Positions 46,807 to 56,212 of a DNA stretch of 64,000 bases are shown one piece after another. Source of the DNA: Batillaria attramentaria. Its lineage: Eukaryota; Mollusca; Gastropoda; Batillariidae. Position numbers and translations under genes: made by a program. Position 1 is the first letter of the stretch; each line of letters opens with the position of its first letter. The stretch spans positions 636,001 through 700,000 of the forward strand of contig JACVVK020000056.1 of NCBI GenBank assembly GCA_018292915.2, given 5' to 3'. The notes under the pieces were generated by a model that was given only the letters and a program-made list of their open reading frames with translations, did not search any database and was not told the origin of the DNA.

Positions 46807-48704
46807 TCCCATTGTTACACAAGGGAGCGGGCCAAAAACAAGATGGCCAGACATTCAAATGTGTTCCCAGTCTACGGCGTTCGCAGGGGAAAATAGCGGT
46901 TTTTAACGACCCCTCCCCCTCCCCGCTCCTCCCCTCCCCACTCCACAAACTCACTGCCACTATCCATCTGTCTCTCTGTCGGGTTGTTAGTGTAAGTGAA
47001 GTTCAGAGGCAGAATTCCGTGAAGAAATGTTTCTTGGAAATTCCGGGAAATGAAACGAAACGAAAATGAAGCTAGCATAACTTCTACTTTCGGTTCTTAT
47101 ATCCGAGGGGAGGTCGTGTTGGGAACAAGCAGATGGTGTCTTTACAAGCGAGGGTTCCAAAAATAGAATAATCGCAGACTTCCTAGAAATGATCATTCCT
47201 ACTTGCGGTTCTTATATCCGAGGAAAGTTTGATGTGGGGACCTAGCAAGTGCTGTCCATATAAGCGATGAACCCTATATCAGAGGGTTCTTCTATGCGAG
47301 TTTTAATAAGTGATCACAAAGAACAACTTTGGCAGGGACCTGCTTTGGGGTGTCCCTATAAGCGATGGTTCTTATATCGGATGTCCTTATAAGTGGAGTC
47401 CACTGTACTACTACTCAGTAGTAGGTATCTGCCCGGCTCGCCCGGGTGAACGTGACGTCAGTCGTTTGGGGAATGGTCATGTATCAGTTTGTAGAGCTTA
47501 TGTAACATCTTATACAGGAGCTTATGTAACGGTTTATTCAGAGCTAATGAGGCAGCCGAGGTTAGATTGACAGATATAACAGTTTAGATTTTAAGATTGC
47601 AGTTTTCTGTTTTCAAACCCCACGACTCATCAATCAAATTTATGACCGAGCATCGCGTTTTCCTGGTTTGCTTGATTTGAACCTGCCCAGTATTTGTCAT
47701 CGCAAAGAGGTTTTTTTTTTCTGTTGCAGATACTGAGGCGGACAGATCCGTCAGAATCATGTACACAGGCCGACAGCAGGCAGAGCAGTGCGAGCCCGCC
47801 TACACCATCGTCGCCACCCGAACATGTCGTCCCGACATGGATGGGAACCACCACGATGTACGGCCAGCCACCCGATCACCCTGTACCACAAAACCACCAG
47901 CGACCACAAAACAGCAGTTATGAAACAATGAACAATCACAACATCGGTGATGTGGGGAGCTTGACATCTTCTGCAGCTGACGGGCACAGTACGCCAGCAA
48001 AAATCGTTGCGCGCGATCATTCATTCTCTTCACCAGAAGGAGCTGTCGGTGGGTTAAGACACCCCGGAGAACATGCAACCCAGGATCAATTGTCTGGGTT
48101 TCCTGGCGCCAGCACAAGTTCGCGAACTCTGTTTTCGGGAGGTCCTTCACAATCCGGACATCAAGCCATGGAAATGCCCGCAGAATTACCGTCTTTTGCA
48201 CAAATTCAAGGAGTTCCCTGTAGATATCAGGGTGACGCCATGTCTGCAGAGCACTGTGGCCTTGCTGGGCAACAAGTAGAGGCTAGTAATGGCCATGGAC
48301 TCTCTACGTGCTCTCTCCCGAGTGCTGCTGGCGGCGACTCCCACAGAGTCACTCAGAACATTGTCATCATTAACAAGCCGATCAACAATCATCATTACAA
48401 CAACATTCGCAAGATCCAGGGGGATCCAACCTTTGCGTCCTCAGTTACTAATCACAGTGGTCCTCGGATTGAGAATGATGATCACACAAGCATGCACGCT
48501 GTCCCATATAGAGAGGGCAGCACTGGTGGAGCCCAGTCCTTCCAGAGTCCCGCTGTCGACGTGGCGAGGCGATATTTGGAGCTCCATGGGGATTTGCAGG
48601 AGATAGGACAACCTGAGCTTGGATATAGCGATCCGTCATTGAATCCTCAGAGAGGAACGAATCTGACAGACATGAGAAATCCGCTGTGTAGTCCATCCCA
48701 GTGA
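40333..48704 (+). CDS. ZNFX1-N-module / ZU5 / UPA-like protein without helicase
   Basis: Seven exons: 40333-40397, 41162-41902, 42270-42424, 42877-43943, 44307-44480, 44613-44831, 47730-48704. The total is 3,396 nt (1,131 aa plus stop) in one frame with GT-AG borders. Order: basic N-terminus (KRSRRRSRRGKK, NLS-like); helical module about 90-250 homologous to the ZNFX1 N-terminal module (ISKLSQRFPSQGSKLSALL, ILRHCNPSLEESIRQL); ZU5 domain about 445-570 (GGTVQKPDSDVILNVPPNAV start); HFCG at the ZU5 end; UPA-like module about 600-807; S/P/Q-rich disordered tail. No helicase motifs or NFX1 fingers occur. The start was chosen because ATG 40333 ends in phase 2 (AG|), exactly what exon 2 needs. The third exon's acceptor (42270, T-rich but not ideal) was chosen by phase; the better-looking CAG at 42295 breaks the frame. 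Likely role: a signalling or adaptor partner or paralog of the adjacent helicase (inference). Confidence 0.8.
40512..40800. mobile_element. Possible MITE in intron 1 of the ZU5/UPA gene
   Basis: The ends GCCTGTTTACACTGC and AATGTAAACGCACC are imperfect inverted repeats, and GGGTTCAACC / GGGTTGAACCC blocks pair inside. No clear target duplication was seen. Confidence 0.4.
41162..41902 (+). other. ZNFX1-type N-terminal helical module in the helicase-less gene
   Basis: This exon aligns along its second half with the plus-strand helicase exon 16941-17795. Matching blocks are CSYRVLDTYLPRIIDRL with CTSYFLDTHLTNLITHL, RFPSQGSKLSALLKDV with KLPSYASKGSLLLTFL, and ILRHCNPSLEESIRQL with FLRQHRPSLEKDLQDL. 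It ends in phase 2, like the helicase exon. The fold is predicted helical, armadillo-like in ZNFX1; its partner is unknown. Before it, the RGG tract of ZNFX1 is replaced by a short Lys/Arg cluster. Confidence 0.75.
42877..44831 (+). other. ZU5 domain and UPA-like module exons
   Basis: Exon 42877-43943 encodes a linker, then ZU5: a Gly-Gly start, VILNVPPNAV, a Trp/Phe core (EYWAGHEFRFKKPVSITLP) and a DHFCGYVC end. The UPA-like module continues through 44307-44480 and 44613-44831. In PIDD, UNC5CL and FIIND proteins the ZU5 end carries the HFS-type self-cleavage site; here the aligned triplet is His-Phe-Cys. The intron after 43943 starts with a decayed duplicate of the exon end (43968-44050). 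Intron phases 0-0-0 match those of the neighbouring helicase gene. Confidence 0.7.
43895..44050 (+). repeat. Decayed duplicate of an exon-intron boundary
   Basis: Bases 43895-43966 (end of the exon encoding LYIWDKRLYIKDFQQ and the start of its intron) are repeated at about 43968-44050, where the copy reads MYLWDRCMDIKDFQ and then a stop. Both halves end TATTTTATCTC. The second copy's splice site reads CAG|TAGGTA instead of CAG|GTATTG. Confidence 0.75.
44862..47407. mobile_element. Composite TA-flanked DNA transposon (pogo/Tigger-like ends)
   Basis: TA plus CAGTGGACTTCGGATATAAG at the left and CCTTATAAGTGGAGTCCACTG plus TA at the right form matching inverted ends. Further TTCTTATATCCGAGG and ATAAGCGA blocks are repeated inside both ends. 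The interior holds (GT)n, the tandem TGACCTTGACCTT repeat element and (CA)n, but no transposase frame. It fills most of the last intron of the ZU5/UPA gene. Confidence 0.65.
45432..46828. repeat. Tandem array of about 148-bp units with TGACCTTGACCTT boxes
   Basis: About eight units at roughly 148-bp steps (boxes near 45556, 45697, 45845, 45990, 46142, 46289, 46447 and 46592), alternating two subtypes. Many hold TGACCTTGACCTT facing GTCAAGGTCA, which contains the TCAAGGTCA consensus of ERR/NR5A nuclear receptors. Outer inverted repeats GGCTCCCTTGTGAC and GTTACACAAGGGAGC bound the array, so it may itself be mobile. Confidence 0.8.
47730..48704 (+). other. Last coding exon of ZU5/UPA gene (tandem copy 1)
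   Basis: The acceptor is a strong poly-T tract plus TTGCAG. The exon opens ILRRTDPSESC in phase 0 after PVR of the previous exon and runs 324 codons to a TGA. Composition is Ser/Pro/Gln/His-rich, with an Asn/His patch (INNHHYNNI) and no recognisable fold. It is the intact member of a duplicated pair; the other lies at 52452-53424. Confidence 0.75.
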
Positions 48705-49479
48705 GATTTTTTTTCTCAGAAAGCCAGGACTCAGCAGCAGGGACTGTTTCAAACGCATTATTGTTGCAGGTATTCTCAATGTCAAAATGCATTAATTTAA
48801 TCCTGAGTGCGATAAAAGAACCCGAAGCAAAACAGTTTCCAACAAGAGGGCTAAGAATCGCATCCGTAGCATTTTCTTTTGTTATTTTTGTTATCGCTAA
48901 GGTCTCTTACGGTCACCTCGATTCCAGGATACGTTCTGCTTACGCAGAGGACACTGTAAAGGTTCAGACATACTCGTTTTCTCTCCCCTGACCAGATCAG
49001 ACTGGCATACATAAAACATATAACCACAAACACTTGTGCGTAGGTTATAAGTGCCCCGTATGCCCGGTTCGTCAAACGTTCCCAGGGTCCCTTTGTACAC
49101 AGAAATGCCTTGTATGCGATGACCTCGCTCTTCGTGAGAAAAATGATACTCGACCGAATTTCTCTGACCGTAGCTGCTTTGTTAATGGTAGCCAGTCTCA
49201 AAATCAGATTCACAGCAAAACTAAATGATGTACGCATCTTATTTTTATTCTGATGCAAACTATACATACTGTCGGTGAAGGGAATGCATTAACTGTGTAG
49301 CACATTGTGACCAATAATTGTCAAGTAGCGTGGAAAGAACCGAGCCGCAAAGAAGGGAGACGAATGTAGTTATGTCCCGCTCGATGTAAAACTAGTATTG
49401 TCCCCCTTCATTTGCTGGAGGGTTTGCTTATTGGGTGGTTTGCTGCATGTTCACATGGTGTGGGGAGAGAGAGAGAGAG

Positions 49480-49530
<51 letters not shown>

Positions 49531-50035
49531 ATTTTAGGGCATCACTTTGTATCTTATTTTAGGGGTGGGGTTGGCCTGTCCTCTGGCGTTATTTTGCATA
49601 AACCACAAAACAAACTTGAGCAACTGCATGTCAATATTTATTTTTACTTTCCTGCATTCCTGCATAAAACTTTCCGAAATTTACTGAGCCGTTGTTAAAC
49701 CTTTACAGTTTCATGTGATGACACCTTGTGATAACCCAACTTACACGGATGATTTGTTTTATTCATTTACATTTTATTTCTGTCCATTGTTTGTTACTGG
49801 TTTTATTATTTTTAATAACTCGAGGCCAATAATTATTTTCACGCAATCAGTTATTCAGCTAATATGATTGTGATGGATGCTATGATGCTGCGTTGATTAT
49901 GTTATGTTGTGTTATCATATATAGTCTGCAGCGGATGTTTGAGAGAGATGCTAAATTAGTGAAGGCATGTGCTTTTTTTATTACAGGTGTGTGTGGGAGG
50001 GTGGGGGAGAAAGGTGGAGGGGTTGGGGGTGGGGG

Positions 50036-50975
50036 CTTCTCTGTGTTCAGTAGTTAACGAAGCGGGGGGGGGGGGGGGGGGTCTCTGTGTTCAGTAGTTA
50101 ACGAAGCGGGGGGGGGGGGGGGGGGGAGGTCTCTGTGTTCAGTAGTTAACGAAGCGGGGGGGGGGGGGGGGGGAGGTCTCTGTGTTCAGTAGTTAACGAA
50201 GCGGGGGGGGGGGGGGAGGTCTCTGTGTTCAGTAGTTAACGAAGCGGGGGGGGGGGGGGGGAGGTCTCTGTGTTCAGTAGTTAACGAAGCGGGGGGGGGG
50301 GGGGAGGTCTCTGTGTTCAGTAGTTAACGAAGCGGGGGGGGGGGGGAGGTCTCTGTGTTCAGTAGTTAACGAAGCGGGGGGGGGGGGAGGTCTCTGTGTT
50401 CAGTAGTTAACGAAGCGGGGGGGGGGGGGAGGTCTCTGTGTTCAGTAGTTAACGAAGCGGGGGGGGGGGGGGAGGTCTCTGTGTTCAGTAGTTAACGAAG
50501 CGGGGGGGGGGGGGGGGGTCTCTGTGTTCAGTAGTTAACGAAGCGGGGGGGGGGGGGGGTCTCTGTGTTCAGTAGTTAACGAAGCGGGGGGGGGGGTGGG
50601 GGGGGGGGGGGGGTCTCTGTGTTCAGTAGTTAACGAAGCGGGGGGGGGGGGGAGGTCTCTGTGTTCAGTAGTTAACGAAGCGGGGGGGGGGGGGAGGTCT
50701 CTGTGTTCAGTAGTTAACGAAGCGGGGGGGGGGGGGAGGTCTCTGTGTTCAGTAGTTAACGAAGCGGGGGGGGGGGGGAGGTCTCTGTGTTCAGTAGTTA
50801 ACGAAGCGGGGGGGGGGGGGGAGGTCTCTGTGTTCAGTAGTTAACGAAGCGGGGGGGGGGGGGGAGGTCTCTGTGTTCAGTAGTTAACGAAGCGGGGGGG
50901 GGGGGGAGGTCTCTGTGTTCAGTAGTTAACGAAGCGGAGGGGGGGGGGTCTCTGTGTTCAGTGGTTAACGAAGCA
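50036..50975 (+). repeat. G-tract minisatellite, about 22 units
   Basis: Each unit is a constant 25-base core (starting CTCTGTGTTCAGTAG and ending TTAACGAAGC) followed by 10-18 consecutive G and usually AGGT. Unit length is 40-46 bp because only the G run varies. On the sense strand of the upstream gene every unit brings one long G tract, so any transcript through it could form many G-quadruplexes. The final unit has a GTGG variant and then leaves the repeat. Confidence 0.9.
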
Positions 50976-51003
50976 ATAACTGCATCCTTGCTATACCTGT
51001 CTG

Positions 51004-51064
51004 AACCCTGTTCCCGGTCCGTCGATAACTCTAGGGTTATCGGCGACGGACCCGGAACAGGGTT
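51004..51064. repeat. Near-perfect hairpin beside the minisatellite (copy 1)
   Basis: Inverted repeat with arms of about 28 nt. The left arm begins AACCCTGTTCCCGGTCCGTC and the right arm ends GGACCCGGAACAGGGTT, with TCTAG in the loop. The arms differ by one base and a 3-nt bulge. It starts about 30 nt after the last G-tract unit. Confidence 0.85.
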
Positions 51065-51222
51065 GTACCTGTCTGTGATTGATGCTATCTTGCTGTGCTA
51101 TGATCATGTTGTGGTATGCTGTTTGACTGTGATAGAGGTGCTATATCAGTTAGTGCTGGCATGGAATTTAAAATTAAGATAAGTCATTAATTGTGTCTCT
51201 GGGCGTGATACAGTTGTATAGC

Positions 51223-51225
<3 letters not shown>

Positions 51226-51291
<66 letters not shown>
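51226..51291. repeat. (GT)n microsatellite in tandem unit 1
   Basis: Pure GT run, repeated at 56145-56211 in unit 2 with similar length. Confidence 0.9.
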
Positions 51292-51293
<2 letters not shown>

Positions 51294-52175
51294 TGCATTT
51301 TCGTATATTAAGAATTTTTTTGTCATGTGTATATAGTAGACCAGTTTAACTGGGTATGTTAACTGTACCCAACTGTACCTGGTGTACTCCAGGAATGCAT
51401 GCATGCACAACAGACATGGTTAGATTTATCATGATTGTACTGAGATGACGTGAACACGGTCAATATTAAGAGAGGTATTGGTCCGCCTGCTCTCACAGGT
51501 ACACCGGAAGTAGTTCACTGTGATTATTATTTTGACCAAACGCTTGGTTATGTTTAGTGATATCATTTGTTGATTTTCCGTCATAATGCATTTCTGATTG
51601 TTAAATGATGCCTGTTATTTCCAGTGCTTTCATTGTTGTTGCCTTGAGATTGTCTAGATCAGCAATTTTAATAATACGTGAAAGTACTTTCAGAAAATGT
51701 TTTTTCTTCTTTCCTATTACGATTGTCTATATTTTTATTTTTTTATTTTTCTGTACTTGAGAAATAGTACTGATCTGTTTGAAACGCTGAACGTGCGATT
51801 ACGCGCTCTGAACGTGTCTGTATTTGTTATTTAGCATGAATGAAGCCATAATTGCCAGCAAGAGATCTGTATTTTTCTCCTTACAAACTGACAACTAAAT
51901 ATATAATAACTTACTTTGAATTTTATTTCAATCTTGAAGGTTGAAAATGAGTTGGCGTGGTCGAGAGGACTGAGGTGGGTGGGTGGGTTGGGTTGAGTGG
52001 GGAGGTGGCGGTACGTTCTTTGTTGTTGTTTTATGTTCTGACTGTGATATGTTTAATGAAAAGGTGTGGTGAAACTGCAGTTACGTGGTATCTTGGTCTC
52101 TTGTGTATGTGAACTGCGCCAGCGTTAATATAAATCACGACACTATTCTAAAGGGTTTAGCTGATTCTCTTTGAG

Positions 52176-52312
52176 AATAAACCAGCTGTGTTGATGGCAC
52201 AGCAACGCCGACGATTCACAGGGGTACATATAAAACTGGTCTTACCATGAGGGCTGGAGGTTCTTGTTTGTTTGTTTGTTTGTTTGTTTGTTTGTTTGTT
52301 TGTTTGTTTGTT
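52176..52312 (+). terminator. Putative poly(A) signal with GU-rich downstream element
   Basis: AATAAA at 52176-52181 is the only canonical signal I found in the 3.5 kb after the stop at 48704. About 80 nt downstream lies a (GTTT)13 run (52260-52312), which as RNA is a GU-rich element. If it is used, the 3' UTR contains the whole G-tract array and the hairpin. The equivalent in unit 2 is AATAAA at 57094. Confidence 0.4.
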
Positions 52313-52451
52313 TGCATGAGATTTTTCATTACAATATGTGCAGACTTTGTAAACATTCCTTTATGACCGAGCATCGCGTTTTCCTGGTTTGCTTGATTTG
52401 AACCTGCCCAGTATTTGTCATCGCAAAGAGGTTTTTTTTTTTCTGTTGCAG

Positions 52452-53424
52452 ATACTGAGGCGGACAGATCCGTCAGAATCATGTACACAGGCCGACAGCA
52501 GGCAGAGCAGTGCGAGCCCGCCTACACCATCGTCGCCACCCGAACATGTCCCGACATGGATGGGAACCACCAGGATGTACGGCCAGCCGCCTGATCACCC
52601 TGTACCACAAAACCACCAGCGACCACAAAACAACAGTCATGAAACAATGAACAATCAAAACATCGGTGATTCGGGGAGCTTGACATCTTCTGCAGCTGAC
52701 GGGCACAGTACGCCAGCAAAAATCGTTTGCGCGCGATCATTCAGTCTCTTCACCAGAAGGAGCTGTCGGTGGGTTAAGACACCCCGGAGAACATGCAACC
52801 CAGGATCAATTGTCTGGGTTTCCTGGCGCCAGCACAAGTTCGCGAACTCTGTTTTCGGGAGGTCCTTCACAATCCGGACATCAAGCCATGGAAATGCCCG
52901 CAGAATTACCGTCTTTTGCACAAATTCAAGGAGTTCCCTGTAGATATCAGGGTGACGCCATGTCTGCAGAGCACTGTGGCCTTGCTGGGCAACAAGTAGA
53001 GGCTAGTAATGGCCATGGACTCTCTACGTGCTCTCTCCCGGGTGCTGCTGGCGGCGACTCCCACAGAGTCACTCAGAACATTGTCATCATTAACAAGCCG
53101 ATCAACAATCATCATTACAACAACATTCGCAAGATCCAGGGGGATCCAACCTTTGCGTCCTCAGTTACTAATCACAGTGGTCCTCGGATTGAGAATGATG
53201 ATCACACAAGCATGCACGCTGTCCCATATAGAGAGGGCAGCACTGGTGGAGCCCAGTCCTTCCAGAGTCCCGGTGTCGACGTGGCGAGGCGATATTTGGA
53301 GCTCCATGGGGATTTGCAGGTGATAGGACAACCTGAGCTTGGATATGGCGATCCGTCATTGAATCCTCAGAGAGGAACGAATCTGACAGACATGAGAAAT
53401 CCGCTGTGTAGTCCATCCCAGTGA
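52452..53424 (+). pseudogene. Duplicated last exon (tandem copy 2), frameshifted
   Basis: Nearly identical to 47730-48704, with the same acceptor. It lacks one codon (Val) near 52547 and has one extra T in the run near 52727-52730, where copy 1 reads ATCGTTGCG and copy 2 ATCGTTTGCG. The frame set by the splice site then leaves the original frame and stops at 52943, while the downstream part stays open in the old frame to 53424. It could act as an alternative last exon giving a shorter, different tail, or be dead. Because it lies beyond the stop and poly(A) region of copy 1, normal splicing would not reach it unless copy 1 is skipped. Confidence 0.7.
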
Positions 53425-54195
53425 GATTTTTTTTCTCAGAAAGCCAGGACTCAGCAGCAGGGACTGTTTCAAACGCATTATTGTTGCAGGTATTCTCAAT
53501 GTCAAAATGCATTAATTTAATCCTGAGTGCGATAAAAGAACCCGAAGCAAAACAGTTTCCAACAAGAGGGCTAAGAATCGCATCCGTAGCATTTTCTTTT
53601 GTTATTTTTGTTATCGCTAAGGTCTCTTACGGTCACCTCGATTCCAGGATACGTTCTGCTTACGCAGAGGACACTGTAAAGGTTCAGACATACTCGTTTT
53701 CTCTCCCCTGACCAGATCAGACTGGCATACATAAAACATATAACCACAAACACTTGTGCGTAGGTTATAAGTGCCCCGTATGCCCGGTTCGTCAAACGTT
53801 CCCAGGGTCCCTTTGTACACAGAAATGCCTTGTATGCGATGACCTCGCTCTTCGTGAGAAAAATGATACTCGACCGAATTTCTCTGACTGTAGCTGCTTT
53901 GTTAATGGTAGCCAGTCTCAAAATCAGATTCACAGCAAAACTAAATGATGTACGCATCTTATTTTTATTCTGATGCAAACTATACATACTGTCGGTGAAG
54001 GGAATGCATTAACTGTGTAGCACATTGTGACCAATAATTGTCAAGTAGCGTGGAAAGAACCGAGCCGCAAAGAAGGGAGACAAATGTAATTATGTCCCGC
54101 TCGATGTAAAACGAGTATTGTCTCCCTTCATTTGCTGAAGGGTTTGCTTTTTGGGTGGTTTGCTGCATGTTCACATGGTGTGGGGAGAGAGAGAG

Positions 54196-54260
<65 letters not shown>

Positions 54261-54767
54261 ATTTTAGGGAATCATTTTGTATCTTATTTTAGGGGTGGGG
54301 TTGGCCTGTCCTCTGGCGTTATTTTGCATAAACCACAAAACAAACTTGAGCAACTGCATGTCAATATTTATTTTTACTTTCCTGCATTCCTGCATAAAAC
54401 TTTCCGAAATTTACTGAGCCGTTGTTAAACCTTTACAGTTTCATGTGATGACACCTTGTGATAACCCAACTTACACGGATGATTTGTTTTATTCATTTAC
54501 ATTTTATTTCTGTCCATTGTTTGTTACTGGTTTTATTTTTTTTTAATAACTCGAGGCCAATAATTATTTTCACGCAATCAGTTATTCAGCTAATATGATT
54601 GTGATGGATGCTATGATGCTGCGTTGATTATGTTATGTTGTGTTATCATATATAGTCTGCAGCGGATGTTTGAGAGAGATGCTAAATTAGTGAAGGCATG
54701 TGCTTTTTTTATTACAGGTGTGTGTGGGAGGGTGGGGGAGAAAGGTGGAGGGGTTGGGGGTGGGGGC

Positions 54768-55894
54768 TTCTCTGTGTTCAGTAGTTAACGAAGCGGGGGG
54801 GGGGGGGGGGGGTCTCTGTGTTCAGTAGTTAACGAAGCGGGGGGGGGGGGGGAGGTCTCTGTGTTCAGTAGTTAACGAAGCGGGGGGGGGGGGGAGGTCT
54901 CTGTGTTCAGTAGTTAACGAAGCGGGGGGGGGGGGGGGGAGGTCTCTGTGTTCAGTAGTTAACGAAGCGGGGGGGGGGGGGGGGGAGGTCTCTGTGTTCA
55001 GTAGTTAACGAAGCGGGGGGGGGGGGAGGTCTCTGTGTTCAGTAGTTAACGAAGCGGGGGGGGGGGGGAGGTCTCTGTGTTCAGTAGTTAACGAAGCGGG
55101 GGGGGGGGGAGGTCTCTGTGTTCAGTAGTTAACGAAGCGGGGGGGGGGGGAGGTCTCTGTGTTCAGTAGTTAACGAAGCGGGGGGGGGGGGGAGGTCTCT
55201 GTGTTCAGTAGTTACGAAGCGGGGGGGGGGGGAGGTCTCTGTGTTCAGTAGTTAACGAAGCGGGGGGGGGGGGGGAGGTCTCTGTGTTCAGTAGTTAACG
55301 AAGCGGGGGGGGGGGGGGAGGTCTCTGTGTTCAGTAGTTAACGAAGCGGGGGGGGGGGGAGGTCTCTGTGTTCAGTAGTTAACGAAGCGGGGGGGGGGGG
55401 GAGGTCTCTGTGTTCAGTAGTTAACGAAGCGGGGGGGGGGGGGGAGGTCTCTGTGTTCAGTAGTTAACGAAGCGGGGGGGGGGGGGGAGGTCTCTGTGTT
55501 CAGTAGTTAACGAAGCGGGGGGGGGGGGAGGTCTCTGTGTTCAGTAGTTAACGAAGCGGGGGGGGGGGGGAGGTCTCTGTGTTCAGTAGTTAACGAAGCG
55601 GGGGGGGGGGGGAGGTCTCTGTGTTCAGTAGTTAACGAAGCGGGGGGGGGGGGGGGGGTCTCTGTGTTCAGTAGTTAACGAAGCGGGGGGGGGGGGGGAG
55701 GTCTCTGTGTTCAGTAGTTAACGAAGCGGGGGGGGGGGGGGGTCTCTGTGTTCAGTGGTTAACGAAGCGGGGGGGGGGGGGTCTCTGTGTTCAGTAGTTA
55801 ACGAAGCGGGGGGGGGGGGGGGGTCTCTGTGTTCAGTAGTTAACGAAGCGGGGGGGGGGGGGGGGGGTCTCTGTGTTCAGTAGTTAACGAAGCA
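54768..55894 (+). repeat. G-tract minisatellite, about 27 units
   Basis: Copy of the array at 50036-50975 inside duplication unit 2. It has the same core and G-run design but about five more units, and one unit has lost an A in TTAACG (near 55213). G runs are 11-19 long. Confidence 0.9.
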
Positions 55895-55922
55895 ATAACT
55901 GCATCCTTGCTATACCTGTCTG

Positions 55923-55983
55923 AACCCTGTTCCCGGTCCGTCGATAACTCTAGGGTTATCGGCGACGGACCCGGAACAGGGTT
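55923..55983. repeat. Near-perfect hairpin beside the minisatellite (copy 2)
   Basis: Identical to the hairpin at 51004-51064, in the second duplication unit, again just after the minisatellite. Confidence 0.85.
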
Positions 55984-56141
55984 GTACCTGTCTGTGATTG
56001 ATGCTATCTTGCTGTGCTATGATCATGTTGTGGTATGCTGTTTGACTGTGATAGAGGTGCTATATCAGTTAGTGCTGGCATGGAATTTAAAATTAAGATA
56101 AGTCATTAATTGTGTCTCTGGGCGTGATACAGTTGTATAGC

Positions 56142-56212
<71 letters not shown>

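Larger units (their letters stand above)
47640..52361 (+). repeat. Tandem duplication unit 1 (last exon plus 3' region)
   Basis: This 4.7 kb block is repeated directly at 52361-57276. Both begin TTATGACCGAGCATCGCG and end GTAAACATTCCTT, so the join is inside a short TT/TTA microhomology. The unit holds 78-90 nt of intron end, the last coding exon, a long 3' stretch, the G-tract minisatellite, a hairpin, a (GT)n run, an AATAAA at 52176 and a (GTTT)n tail. The copies differ by scattered single bases and by repeat number. Confidence 0.9.

Noticed and set aside
47757..48395. Antisense open frames over the last exon of the ZU5/UPA gene
   Set aside because: Shadows of a long, compositionally biased exon. 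They recur in the duplicate only because the DNA was copied.
48701..49267. Open frames of 96 and 138 codons in the 3' region, present in both tandem units
   Set aside because: Their preservation follows from the recent duplication, not from selection. There are no splice or domain features.
50036..50975. CRISPR-like or coding reading of the repeated array
   Set aside because: Units are contiguous with only homopolymer-length variation and no unique spacers, in animal DNA. The 82-codon frame at 50596 is repeat translation.
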